NCBI RefSeq assembly: GCF_028401385.1
Contig: NZ_JAQOMR010000001.1
Span: 3,082,501 to 3,146,500 of the forward strand
From: Marinicella algicola
GTDB taxonomy: Bacteria; Pseudomonadota; Gammaproteobacteria; Xanthomonadales; Marinicellaceae
DNA: 64,000 nt
Direction of reading: 5' to 3'
Shown here: piece after piece, positions 29,234 through 39,007 of the stretch
Layout: each line of letters opens with the position of its first letter
Numbering within the stretch: the stretch's first letter is position 1
Program-made: the position numbers and the translations under genes
The notes under the pieces: model-generated
Database searches by the model: none
What the model saw: only the letters and a program-made list of their open reading frames with translations
What the model was told of the DNA's origin: nothing

Positions 29234-29449
29234 TCAGGCGGTGGTACGCTTTGCTCGTTTCTTTTTGGTGCCGGCGCGGGCTCTACCGCTTCGCGCTCAA
29301 GCCTCATACGACGCAGCCGCTCGGTCTTGCTCTGCAGCTGCGTATTCTCTTCCGCGATGATCGCTTTCGCCGTACGGTCGGTCATCGACGCCTTGTCGGT
29401 TGCCGACATTCTGTCCGGGCTTGAAGAATTCATCTTTGGTAGCGGTCAT
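29234..29449 (-). CDS. Small basic hypothetical protein (two frame breaks)
   Basis: No long frame is intact here, but the parts join into a plausible rhizobial small protein. MTATKDEFFKP starts at 29449. After removing one base near 29415-29419 it continues RMSATDKASMTDRTAKAII. With one base added to the T run 29262-29266 it ends PAPKKKRAKRTTA at 29234. The ~71-residue product is helical and Lys/Arg-rich. Similar short proteins with 'TDRxAxAI' and a basic tail are common in Rhizobiales, function unknown. A strong terminator follows. Confidence 0.5.
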
Positions 29450-29505
29450 GCACGGTCTCCCTGAAGTGGAGGAATGGTTGGCCGGCACTCCGGCCGATCG
29501 GCCGT

Positions 29506-29733
29506 TTACCGCTTCTTGCGCGCGGCGGGGAGAAGCCCTTCGCGCTGCATCTGCTTGCGCTTCAGCTTGCGCAGACGACGCACAGCTTCACCCGCTTCAC
29601 GGTTCCGCTTTTCCGAAGGCTTCTCGTAAGAACGACGCGCACGCATCTCGCGAAAGATACCTTCGCGCTGCATTTTCTTTTTCAGAACGCGAAGCGCCTG
29701 ATCGACATTGTTATCTCTTACCAGTACCTGCAA
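29506..29733 (-). CDS. rpsU: 30S ribosomal protein S21
   Basis: Small-subunit protein of 75 residues: [20 protein letters not shown], then an Arg/Lys-rich tail ending ARKKR. The start is TTG at 29733, set by a perfect AAGGAGG seven bases upstream; the longer frame from 29769 begins inside a purine-rich leader and is rejected. A TTG start on a ribosomal protein implies tuned translation. It follows cspA on the same strand with a terminator-like hairpin between them. Confidence 0.93.
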   Translation of the reverse strand: MQVLVRDNNVDQALRVLKKKMQREGIFREMRARRSYEKPSEKRNREAGEAVRRLRKLKRKQMQREGLLPAARKKR

Positions 29734-29818
29734 GAAAACCTCCTTGTTCCTGTTTCTGTTTCTCCGCATCCACCACCGCGCAGGCTCAGTAACGAGCGCG
29801 CGGGGCGAAGCGAAAACA

Positions 29819-29842
29819 AAAAGGCCGGGAATAACCCGACCT
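29819..29842 (-). terminator. Terminator between cspA and rpsU
   Basis: Minus strand: GGTCGGG-TTATT-CCCGGCC followed by TTTTTG, a 7-bp stem with one G-U pair. It probably ends most cspA transcripts before rpsU. Confidence 0.65.
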
Positions 29843-29853
29843 CCTCTGCGTCA

Positions 29854-29874
29854 CTGCCAGTACATCCGTGGTCA
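29854..29874. repeat. Direct repeat, copy 1 (21 bp)
   Basis: An exact 21-bp repeat (starts CTGCCAGTACATCC, ends GTGGTCA) shared with 29937-29957, 83 bp away, in the cspA-rpsU gap. On the minus strand both copies contain ATGTACTGGCAG. Confidence 0.8.
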
Positions 29875-29936
29875 GCAACAGCGATGACAATTACGTCGGG
29901 CTTGAAATCAGGGGATCCCCACATTGCACAATCCAG

Positions 29937-29957
29937 CTGCCAGTACATCCGTGGTCA
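29937..29957. repeat. Direct repeat, copy 2 (21 bp)
   Basis: Second exact copy of the repeat at 29854-29874; it lies 18 bp after the cspA stop codon. Confidence 0.8.
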
Positions 29958-29974
29958 ACCGGGAAAGCAATAAA

Positions 29975-30184
29975 TCAAGCCGCCTGAAGGTTGTCGGCCG
30001 CACTCTTTCCAGAGCGGTTATCGCGAACGATTTCGTACTGCAATTTCTGACCGTCATTAAGCGACTGCATTCCAGCGCGCTCTACGGCAGAGATGTGTAC
30101 AAAGACGTCCGTGCTACCATCATCAGGCTGGATAAAACCGAAGCCCTTGGTGGCGTTAAACCATTTAACGGTGCCAGTATTCAT
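29975..30184 (-). CDS. Cold shock protein (CspA family)
   Basis: RNA-chaperone OB-fold protein of 69 residues. RNP1 is KGFGFIQ and RNP2 is VFVHISAV; the start [18 protein letters not shown] is canonical. GAAAGGAAA precedes the ATG. The 5' region contains an inverted repeat at 30211-30230 that may form a hairpin in the leader. The 400 bp upstream up to the AsmA gene hold no other gene I can support. Confidence 0.93.
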   Translation of the reverse strand: MNTGTVKWFNATKGFGFIQPDDGSTDVFVHISAVERAGMQSLNDGQKLQYEIVRDNRSGKSAADNLQAA

Positions 30185-30210
30185 AACGATTTCCTTTCAA
30201 TCGTAGTGTG

Positions 30211-30230
30211 TTCCGCAATACCTAGCGGAA
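30211..30230 (-). promoter_or_regulatory. Inverted repeat in the cspA leader
   Basis: TTCCGC and GCGGAA flank an 8-base loop 27 bp upstream of the cspA start codon, so it falls in the likely 5' UTR. Cold-shock mRNAs often have structured leaders; this is only a candidate. Confidence 0.35.
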
Positions 30231-30586
30231 TAAGATCGATTTTGAGAGGAAATCAGACGGAGCCAAACGGCCCTCGGACAACGTCGCTAGCAATGGTCGA
30301 TGACGGTGATATAGGCCCTTGCCCTGCAGATTGCAATGGTTGATCCGGAAATAAGGTCGAGCGCATATATTGTTCACTTGCAGATAACCGGAACTGCTTG
30401 CAGCTTCAAGAAACGCACGGCAGCGTCAAAGACGCGTCCTTCCACCTTTGAAGCGGTCTTGAAACCGGCCCTGTGGCCGCAGGCATAGCGTGCCGTCCCG
30501 GGCATCAAAATAACCTGCGTGATTGTGTCGACGTGCGTTTTCCGCTATCGCCGCACAATGATGTCAGCAACGCAGTATCCGGCCAG

Positions 30587-32402
30587 ATGATCAAATTCCT
30601 GACAGGTAAGAACACCGCAACCACACGAAGGCAGAAACCTTTGCGCCGCGCGCTGGCCGGCATTCTTCTGCTGGGCATTGCCGCATACTATCTCGTTCCG
30701 ATGATCATCGCGCCAAATACGATGGCGAAAAACCTGACAGACGGCCTGACCGAATGGCTCGGTGCACCGGCCAGCATTGCAGGTACTTCGGACATCTCCT
30801 TTTGGCCACGACCGCGGATAACGGCGACGTCGGTTGCAGTTTCCAGGCCCGACGGGACAGGGCCGCTGATATACGGAAACGGCGCCACCCTCTCGGCCCG
30901 CTTCGGTCTGTTCGGCGCTCTTTCCGGGGACCCGGCCTTTTCCGACTTCACCCTCGATAACGCCATCATCATCCTGGAGAAACCGGAAGCCTCCTGGGCG
31001 CTCCTGCCAACAACCTCGGCGAAACAATCGATAGCATCCTCAACGAACACGACACGAGTATGCACGCCGAAGGGCTCGATTCCCTTGAACTGACCAACAG
31101 CACACTCGGCTTTACCCTTGATGGGCAGACGTCAATCGTGAACGATGTGAATGCGACCCTGGAGTGGCCTGTTTTAACCGGCACGGCGCGTTTTTCGGGA
31201 TCAGCAGTGATTGCCGATCGGCCGACCCGGGTCACGCTGACAGCGCAAAATGCAGCGGCCATGATTGCCGGCCGAGCCTCAGCGATCAACCTGACCATCG
31301 CCAATGACACGGCCAATATCCGTTTTGATGGCATGGCCTCTAGCAACCGCCCCTATCTGCTCGACGGTACATTTTCGCTTTCAACCACACAATTGCAGCA
31401 GCTAATGACAGGACTGGGCGTCGAATCGACCCTGCTGAAGAACGTTGAGACCGCATCTCTCAAGGGCAAAGTCTCGCAAAGTGCCGGCTCGCTCAGATTC
31501 TCGCCCGTCGACATTACGATTGACACAGCGCGTGGCAACGGCGTCCTGGACATGACCCCTCCCTCTGCAGATGGTCCGGCCGAAGTTTCCGCAACAATGG
31601 CCTTCAAGGAGGTCTCGCTGTTTGACGCCCAATCATCCCTGCCGGCGTGGATCAACGCGTTCGCGCCCGCTGCTGCGAATGGCTCGGAAAACGAATTGCC
31701 GCTGGCACGACTGGATCTGCGCGTTTCGGCAGGGTCGGTCAGATTGTCCGACGTCACCCTTCGCGACGTGGCGGCCAGCATCATTCGCAGCCGCGAGCAG
31801 ACTAGTTTCGACATTGCCGACAGCCGGCTCGATCAGGGATCCTTATATGCCCATGTCGCCGTGCGCGACAACGGCACCGCCAGTGTCCGCATGAATGCGG
31901 AGAATGTGCGCTCCGATCCGCTGTTTAAACAGCTCGGCTTCAGCGTGCCGCTTGAAAGCGATCAGTTTGATCTGGAGATGTCCTACGAGGCCCCCTCACC
32001 GCTCAGTGATCGCAGACAGGAAAAACTGACCGGCCAATTCCGGTTCGCCGGGCGCGAGGGCAGCCTGTCATGGCTCGATCTGGGAGGCATTCTGCAATCT
32101 GCCAGAAGCAGTGACAATTTCGCATTTTCGCCCTTGAGACGCGAACCTTTCAAGTTTGTCTCGGTTGCAGGCCGGGGATCCCTCTCGGGGACCACGGTCC
32201 ATCTCGAATCGATGGAAATGGAGACCGCACAAGGGAAGGTCCGCCTCGCGGGCGACGTCGATATCGACACCGGCCAGATTGATGCCCTGCTGACAACATG
32301 GGGCGAGGATGCAGACGCGTTGCCGATTTCCTGCGGATCAGCGGCAACGCGATTGCGGCACTGGCCCGTCGGGTCGACACGCCGTCGGAATTGCTTGAAT
32401 GA
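30587..32402 (+). CDS. AsmA family envelope protein (two frame breaks)
   Basis: A ~605-residue protein with an N-terminal anchor (LAGILLLGIAAYYLVPMII) and a long beta-rich periplasmic part. The AsmA features are the start region ITATSVAVSRPDG and the C-terminal region with GRGSLSGTTVHLESMEMETA and GKVRLAGDVDIDTGQIDALL. AsmA-like proteins bridge the envelope and move phospholipids or affect outer-membrane assembly. One A is missing near 31009 (restoring LPNNLGETIDSILNEHD) and one T at 32327-32329 (restoring FLRISGNAIAALARRVD and the true stop at 32402). The start is set at 30587; a short upstream extension is possible. Confidence 0.8.
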
Positions 32403-32555
32403 GGCCAGACCCTTCCACGGGGTAGAAGGTTTAGGTCTTGGCCGCATTCCGGACGTCATCAATACTGGACCTGCAACGGCGTAAGCACGGTACCCGACCA
32501 TCGTTGCTGAAGATTGAGCAGTCACATGAAGGCGGCATCATAGACGATATCGAAG

Positions 32556-33733
32556 TCAGACAGCCTCGCCCGCCGCAACGCCGGATGCCCAGGCCCATTG
32601 GAAATTATACCCTCCCAACCAACCGGTCACATCCACGCACTCACCGATGAAATACAGCCCCGGCACCGCGCTGGCTTCCATCGTTCGCGATGAAAGGGCC
32701 AGCGTGTCGATGCCGCCAAGCGTTACCTCCGCAGTCCGGTAGCCTTCCGTGCCGGCAGGTTTGAAACGCCAGTCCTGGATCGACGACGCCAGACGCTGAA
32801 GCACCTTGTCGGACAGGTCGGCGAGATGGCCGTCCACCGCGGCACGATCGGCGAAATAGTGAGCAAGCCGCTTTGGCAGGTGGTCAGTAAGCGCATTTGC
32901 GGCAGCTTGCCGGCCCTTGTCCCTCTTAGCCGTCGTCAGCGCGTCCGAAAGCATGATATCCGGCCGGATCCTGACCGTCACTTCGTCACCGGGCGACCAG
33001 TAAGAAGAAACCTGCAGAACAGCGGGCCCTGACAGGCCGCGGTGGGTAAAGAGCATTGCCTCGCGGAAACGACCCGCACCGCAGGCAATTTCCACCGGAA
33101 CGCCGATACCGGCAAGCGGTTCAAGATCGGCCTGCAAACCAGGATCAAGCGTAAACGGCACAAGCCCGGGTCGTGGTTCGACGACAGAAATTCCGAAGCG
33201 GGCGGCCACATCATAGGCGAATCCGGTCGCACCCATCTTCGGAATGGACTTGCCGCCTGTCGCGACCACCAGAGAACGGGCGGTGACTGGCCTGCCGCCC
33301 AGCGAAAGCCGATACCGGCCTCCGTCATGCTGGATATCGGACACTGCGGTTTCGAGCCAGATTTCGACGCCACCGACCCGGCACTCATCAAGCAACATGG
33401 CGATGATTTCCTTCGCCGACCCGTCACAGAACAGCTGCCCCAGCGTCTTCTCGTGCCAGGCAATGCCATACCGATCGACAAGCGCGACAAAATCAGCCGA
33501 TGTGTAGCGGGCCAAGGCCGATTTGGCGAAATGCGGATTCTCACTCAGGAACTGTTGCGGGCCCGCGCCGATATTGGTGAAATTGCAGCGCCCACCGCCT
33601 GAGATGCGGATTTTTCCGCAGGTTTTCTGGCATGGTCGATGACAAGCACCTTGCGGCCGCGCTGACCAGCGCGTGCCGCGCACATCAGGCCAGCGGCCCC
33701 GGCACCAAGGATGACTACATCAAATTCGCGCAT
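32556..33733 (-). CDS. HI0933-type NAD(P)/FAD-dependent oxidoreductase (one frame break)
   Basis: Flavoprotein of about 393 residues in the HI0933/BaiN/YhiN group. MREFDVVILGAGAAGLMCA is the FAD dinucleotide fold. One base missing from the T run 33611-33615 (plus strand) separates KPAEK from IRISGGGRCNFTN, the family hallmark. Further marks: VVATGGKSIPKMGATG, MLFTHRGLSGPAVLQ and GECVDVTGWLGGYNFQWAWAS. Biochemical function of most members is unknown. The start ATG 33733 is chosen because it begins the Rossmann strand. Confidence 0.88.
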
Positions 33734-33856
33734 GGTTTTCTGCCTGCTTAAAGTCGGTCTTGTTCGCAATGGCGCACAGAAAGTCAACAAGCCCCCTCGC
33801 CAAGACGCGCGCCGTCGTTATGATACACGCAGCGCAATGACAAAACGGCCAGAGAA

Positions 33857-35309
33857 ATGCCAGTAAAAAATCGACTATAAAAACCGCGAGCAGAACGCCC
33901 ACAAGCAAGGCCAAGCGGGTCAAAAGTCCGCCGTCGTTCCGCCGACATCGGAACGCGGTGTCGAAGACTGGAAGGCCGCCGCTCGCTGGCTAAAGCTGCG
34001 CGGCATCGAGGACATTGAATGCATTACACCGGATCTTGCCGGTGTGCCGCGCGGCAAGATGATGCCGTCGTCGAAATTCACCTCCAACACCTCACTCGCG
34101 CTGCCGTCCGCACTTTACCGCCATACCATCTCAGGCGGGTATCCGGATGAGAGCGGCAGTTTTCGCTACGAGCCGCGTGACAATGATCTCAAACTGGTAC
34201 CGGACCTTTCGACACTGACCGCCGTGCCGTGGGAATCCGATCCCACAGCGCAGGTCATCTGCGATGTCGTCGGGGCCGACGGTCAGGAAGTCCCCTATAC
34301 GCCGCGCAACGTGCTCAAACGTGTGATTGAGCTTTATGAAAAGCGCGGCTGGCGGCCCGTGGTGGCGCCGGAAATCGAGTTCTACCTTGTCGCCAAGAAT
34401 GACGATCCCGACTTGCCGCTGGTCCCGCCGGTCGGCCGGTCCGGCCGTCCTATCGTCGCCGGCCAGGCCTATTCGATCGCCGGCATCAACGAATTCGACG
34501 AACTGATCGACGACATCTATCATTTCAGCGAGGCACAAGGCCTCGAAATCGATACGCTGATCCATGAGGAAGGGCCGGCCCAACTTGAGATCAACCTCAG
34601 GCATGGCGACCCGCTGGAACTTGCCGATCAGGTGTTTTATTTCAAGCGCACAATCCGCGAGGCAGCCACCAAGCATGGCACCTTCGCCACCTTCATGGCC
34701 AAGCCGATGCAGGGCCAGCCGGGTTCGGCCATGCACATCCATCAGTCCGTTATCGATATCGAGACGGGCCGGAATATTTTCTCGCTTGAAAACGGCGATC
34801 CGTCGCCGGAGTTTTTCCATTTCATCGGCGGCATGCAGAAATATGTGCCGGCAACGCTGGTGATGATGGCGCCCTACGTCAATTCCTACCGCCGCCTCGC
34901 GCCGGACATGGCATGCCCGGTGAACACCGCCTGGGGCTATGACAACCGCACCACAGCGTTTCGCATTCCTGTCTCGGATCCGGTGGCCCGGCGCGTCGAA
35001 AACCGTCTGCCGAGCTCGGACGCCAATCCTTATCTCGCTCTGGCGGCGTCGCTTGCCTGCGGGTATCTTGGCATCGAAAATCTCGTGGACCCCTCGGCCC
35101 CGACAGCCGACACAGCCAATGAAGGCGCTGTCGATCTTCCGCGCGGCCTGCTCGAGGCACTGGCACTGATGGAGGCCGAACAGGCGCTCGGGCCCGTGCT
35201 GTCGCGGGAGTTCATCGATCTTTATGCTGGCATCAAGCGAGGCGAATTCGAGACATTCATGGAGGTGATCAGCCCGTGGGAGCGGGAATTCCTGCTTCTA
35301 CATGTATGA
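33857..35309 (+). CDS. Glutamine synthetase family protein, probable gamma-glutamylpolyamine synthetase (N-terminal frame breaks)
   Basis: Ligase of the glnA superfamily. VVAPEIEFYLVAK, EEGPAQLEINL, GSAMHIHQSV and NPYLALAASLACGYLG outline the catalytic domain with its metal-binding Glu and His. Continuous coding starts only inside the protein (GVPRGKMMPSSKF). Upstream, the same frame reads ERGVEDWKAAARWLKLRGIED, and adding bases at the A run 33865-33870 and near 33931 joins it to the ATG at 33857 (MPVKKSTIKTAS). The next gene is a FAD amine oxidase, so a PuuA/PuuB-like putrescine-degrading pair is likely, though ethanolamine or another amine is not excluded. No Puu regulator or aldehyde dehydrogenase is in the window. 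Confidence 0.83.
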
Positions 35310-35354
35310 TAGAGATATTCTTATCGTCCCGAACTGAATAGAGAGACCAGCAAA

Positions 35355-36642
35355 ATGGTTTGGCAAAGCCCGATCGCACCGGGGATTTCATGGTATCAGG
35401 CGACATTGCCGGAACGCCCGACCTACCCGGCGCTTGACGGATCGACGACAGCTGATGTTGCGGTCATTGGCGGCGGGTTCACCGGGTTGCAGGCCGCCTG
35501 TCAGCTGGCGGAGGACGGCGTCGATGTCGTGCTCATCGATACGGCCCGTTTTGGTGACGGCGCTTCGGGGCGCAATGGCGGACAGCTCGGAACCGGCCAG
35601 CACTGGTGGCCGGAAGAGATGGAAACCAAGCTCGGCGAGCAACGCTCTCAGGCCTTCTTCCGCGTCGCCGAAGACGCCAAATCACATCTGCTGGATTTTG
35701 CCCGTGGTCACAAAATCAATATCGATTTCAAGCCCGGCCAACTGAGCGTCGCTCACAAAGAGGTATGGAATACAGCTTTCGCCGCCATGTCGACGCTCTG
35801 GCTGAACACTATAACTATCCGCACCTGTCGTTTATGAGCAAAAGCGAGACAGCTGAACGGCTTGGCTCGGATCGCTTTTCTGCGGCACGCGCGATATCGG
35901 AACGGGTCACATTCATCCGCTGAAACTTCTGATCGGCACCGCCAAGGCCGCCGCGGCAGCAGGTGCGCGTCTTTATGAAATGACCAAGGCCGAGAACATC
36001 GACCGTGTCGACGGCAAGAATGTGATCGAGACCAGCCGCGGCACGATCACAGCCGAACGTGTGCTGATTGCCTGCAACGGCTACATCGACGATCATCTGG
36101 AGCCAAAGGCAGCTTCGAAGATCATGCCGATCCGTTCGTTCATCGCCGCGACCGTGCCGGTTCCCAAGGACAGCAAAATCCTGCCAGGCGGCGAAGCCGT
36201 CGACGACAGCCGTTTCGTAGTGCGTTATTTCCGAAAGGCACCGACGGGTGAAATGCTGTTTGGCGGCCGCGAGGTCTATTCCGCTGACAGCCCAAAAGAC
36301 ATCAGCAAGCATCTGCGCCGGCAGATCGCCGAGGTCTACCCGCAGCTTTCCGACATCGAGATCACCCATGCCTGGGGCGGTTCGGTTGGTATCACCATGC
36401 CACGACGGCCGCTGGTCGAAGAAACCATGCCGGGTGTCACCACAATCGGCGGATTTTCCGGTCATGGCGTCATGCTGTCAAACTATTGCGGTAAACTCTA
36501 TGCCGATGAGATTGCTGGACGCTCGCAGGATCTGGAACTTTACCGGGATTTGGATATACCGTCGTTTCCAGGCGGTGGACCGCTGCGCAAGCCTCTGCTG
36601 TTTCTTGCCCTGAGTTGGTATGCACTGCGTGATCGTTTCTAG
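35355..36642 (+). CDS. FAD-dependent amine oxidase, PuuB-like (two frame breaks)
   Basis: DAO-family flavoenzyme of about 428 residues, 45 bp after the glutamine-synthetase-like gene. ADVAVIGGGFTGLQAACQLA binds FAD; GDGASGRNGGQLGTGQHWWP and GGFSGHGVMLSNYCGKLYAD are typical of gamma-glutamylputrescine oxidases. One G is missing at 35767-35768, after HKEVW, and one T at 35876-35879, which restores GTRDIGTGHIHPLKLLIG. The likely reaction is oxidation of the glutamylated amine to an aldehyde with H2O2. Confidence 0.85.
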
Positions 36643-36761
36643 TCTGCAATGGCCGCGGCCGCAGCGAAAAGAGAATCTCCGATTTTTCGGAATGGGACTG
36701 GCATTTTTAAATCGATTTGATAAGACTACACCAACCCTGTTGACGATTGAGAGGACTGACC

Positions 36762-38234
36762 ATGAGCAGTCAAATGATCCCCGTTGAACCCTTTGACTAT
36801 GTCGTCTTCGGTGCCACCGGCGACCTGACGGAGCGCAAGCTTCTGCCCGCGCTCTATCACAGGCAGATTGCCGGTCAGTTCACCGAACCGACACGCATCA
36901 TCGGCGCTTCCCGCTCGGAACTCACCTCCGATGAGTTTCGCGAACGCGCGAAACAGGCGCTGAAGGAACATCTCAAGCGCGGTGAATATGACGACACTCA
37001 GGTCAACAAGTTCCTCGCCCGCATCGAATACGTGCCCGTTGACGCCACCTCCAACAAGGGTTGGGATGCACTTAAGAAAATGCTGGAAGATGGCAAGGAC
37101 CGCGTCCGTGCCTTCTACATGGCTGTTGCACCCAGTATTTTCGGTCCGATCTGCGATGGCATTCGGGACCACAAGCTGATCACCAAGCAGACCCGCATCG
37201 TTGTTGAAAAGCCGCTTGGCCGCGACCTCGACAGCGCGCTGGAGCTCAACAACACGATCGGCAAGGTGTTCAAGGAAGAACAGGTCTTCCGGATCGACCA
37301 CTATCTCGGCAAGGAAACCGTGCAGAACCTGATGGCGCTGCGCTTTGCCAATGTGCTCTACGAGCCGCTGTGGAATGCCAACCATATCGATCATGTCCAG
37401 ATTACCGTTTCCGAGGAAGTGGGTCTAGAGGGGCGTGCAGGCTATTACGACAAGTCAGGCGCGCTGCGCGATATGGTACAGAACCACATCCTCAACGTGC
37501 TCTGCATGGTGGCGATGGAAACGCCGCATTCGATGGAAGCCGAAGCCGTCCGCGACGAAAAGCTCAAGGTTTTGCGCTCGCTGAAGCCGATCACGGACGA
37601 GAATGCAGGGCACCTGACCGTGCGCGGCCAGTACCGCGCCGGCGCCTCCAAGGGTGGCCCGGTCAAGGGCTATCTGGAAGAACTGGAAGCCGAATCCAAC
37701 ACCGAGACCTTCGTCGCCATCAAGGCCGAGATCGACAACTGGCGCTGGGCAGGCGTGCCGTTTTACCTGCGCACCGGCAAACGTCTTGCGAGCCGGCTTT
37801 CGGAAATCGTCATCACCTTCAAGCAGATCCCGCACTCGATCTTCGGACCGAACGCCGGCCGGATCGCGTCCAACCAACTGGTGCTGCGTCTTCAGCCCGA
37901 TGAGGGTGTCAAGCAGTGGCTGATGATTAAGGACCCCGGTCCGGGCGGCATGCGCCTTCGTCAGGTCGCGCTCGACATGAGTTTCGCCCAAGCCTTCGAC
38001 GTGCGCAATCCGGATGCCTATGAGCGTCTTCTGCTCGACGTCATTCGCGCCAACCAGACGCTGTTCATGCGTCGCGACGAAGTTGAAGTGGCTTGGAAAT
38101 GGGTCGATCCTATCCTGAAGGCGTGGGAAGAAACCAACCAGCCGGTTCAGGGATATACCGCCGGCACCTGGGGCCCGAGCAAGTCGATTGCGCTGATTGA
38201 GCGTGACGGCAGGACCTGGCACGAACCTCTCTGA
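36762..38234 (+). CDS. zwf: Glucose-6-phosphate 1-dehydrogenase
   Basis: Oxidises glucose-6-phosphate to 6-phosphogluconolactone with NADP+. The 490-residue protein has the coenzyme site FGATGDLTERKLLPAL and the active-site motif RIDHYLGKE. GAGAGGA precedes the ATG at 36762. First gene of zwf-pgl-edd, the upper Entner-Doudoroff branch; pgl begins 27 bp later. A 10-bp palindrome AAATCGATTT (36709-36718), 44 bp upstream, could be an operator, but it does not match a HexR site I know. Confidence 0.95.
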   Translation: MSSQMIPVEPFDYVVFGATGDLTERKLLPALYHRQIAGQFTEPTRIIGASRSELTSDEFRERAKQALKEHLKRGEYDDTQVNKFLARIEYVPVDATSNKGWDALKKMLEDGKDRVRAFYMAVAPSIFGPICDGIRDHKLITKQTRIVVEKPLGRDLDSALELNNTIGKVFKEEQVFRIDHYLGKETVQNLMALRFANVLYEPLWNANHIDHVQITVSEEVGLEGRAGYYDKSGALRDMVQNHILNVLCMVAMETPHSMEAEAVRDEKLKVLRSLKPITDENAGHLTVRGQYRAGASKGGPVKGYLEELEAESNTETFVAIKAEIDNWRWAGVPFYLRTGKRLASRLSEIVITFKQIPHSIFGPNAGRIASNQLVLRLQPDEGVKQWLMIKDPGPGGMRLRQVALDMSFAQAFDVRNPDAYERLLLDVIRANQTLFMRRDEVEVAWKWVDPILKAWEETNQPVQGYTAGTWGPSKSIALIERDGRTWHEPL

Positions 38235-38261
38235 GGCCAATACAAACCAGCCGGAAGAACC

Positions 38262-38958
38262 ATGACCAAAAAATTGCAGAAATTTGAAAATGGTGATGCG
38301 CTGGCATCGGCGCTGGCCGCTGACGTCGCCGAAAGGCTTGCAGCGGCCATCGCTGACAACGGAACGGCCTCCATCGCCGTTTCCGGAGGCTCGACCCCGA
38401 AAGCCTTTTTCCGCGCGCTTTCCACTACGCCGATCGACTGGGAGAAGGTCACGGTGACGCTTGTCGACGAGCGGTTCGTTCCGGAGGACAATCCGCGCTC
38501 GAACCACCGCCTGGTCAAGGAAAACCTTCTGCTGGGCCCCGCGGCTGAAGCGCGCTTCATTCCACTTTACCAGAATGTCGAAAATGTCGAGGAGGCGGCC
38601 GAGATCGTCACCAACAAGGTGTTGGCCACAAGCCTGCCCTTCGATGTTGTCGTTCTTGGCATGGGAACCGACGGGCACACCGCATCGTTCTTCCCGGGAG
38701 GCGACACGCTTGCAAAAGCGCTCGATAGCAAGACGCCGGTCGGTGTGATGGCCATGCATGCTGAAGGCGCGGGGAAGCGCGTCTCACCTTCACCTTCTCC
38801 AGCCTTGAAAATGCCGGCCTTCTGATCCTGCATATCGAAGGCCAGGAAAAATGGATGTTCTGAATAAGGCCCTCGATGGCAACGACGAGGCGGAAATGCC
38901 CATCCGTGCTGTTCTCTCGCGGGCCACTACCCCCGTGGATATATACTGGGCGCCCTGA
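38262..38958 (+). CDS. pgl: 6-phosphogluconolactonase (two frame breaks)
   Basis: Hydrolyses 6-phosphogluconolactone to 6-phosphogluconate. SIAVSGGSTPKAFFRAL, VTLVDERFVPEDNPRSNHRLV and VVLGMGTDGHTASFFPGGD are clear. One G is missing at 38771-38774 (restoring EARLTFTFSSLENAGLLIL) and one A at 38847-38851 (restoring MDVLNKALDGNDEAEMPIRA and the end DIYWAP at 38958). Length then is about 233 residues, normal for the family. Confidence 0.92.
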
Positions 38959-39007
38959 CAGTTCTGCCGGGCGCCTTCCGCGTTTCTATTGAAAACAGGA
39001 AAAGCCC

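Noticed and set aside
33720..33923. A 67-codon minus-strand frame with a hydrophobic start
   Set aside because: It overlaps the start of the flavoprotein gene and the N-terminal codons of the glutamine-synthetase-like gene, so it cannot be independent of both.
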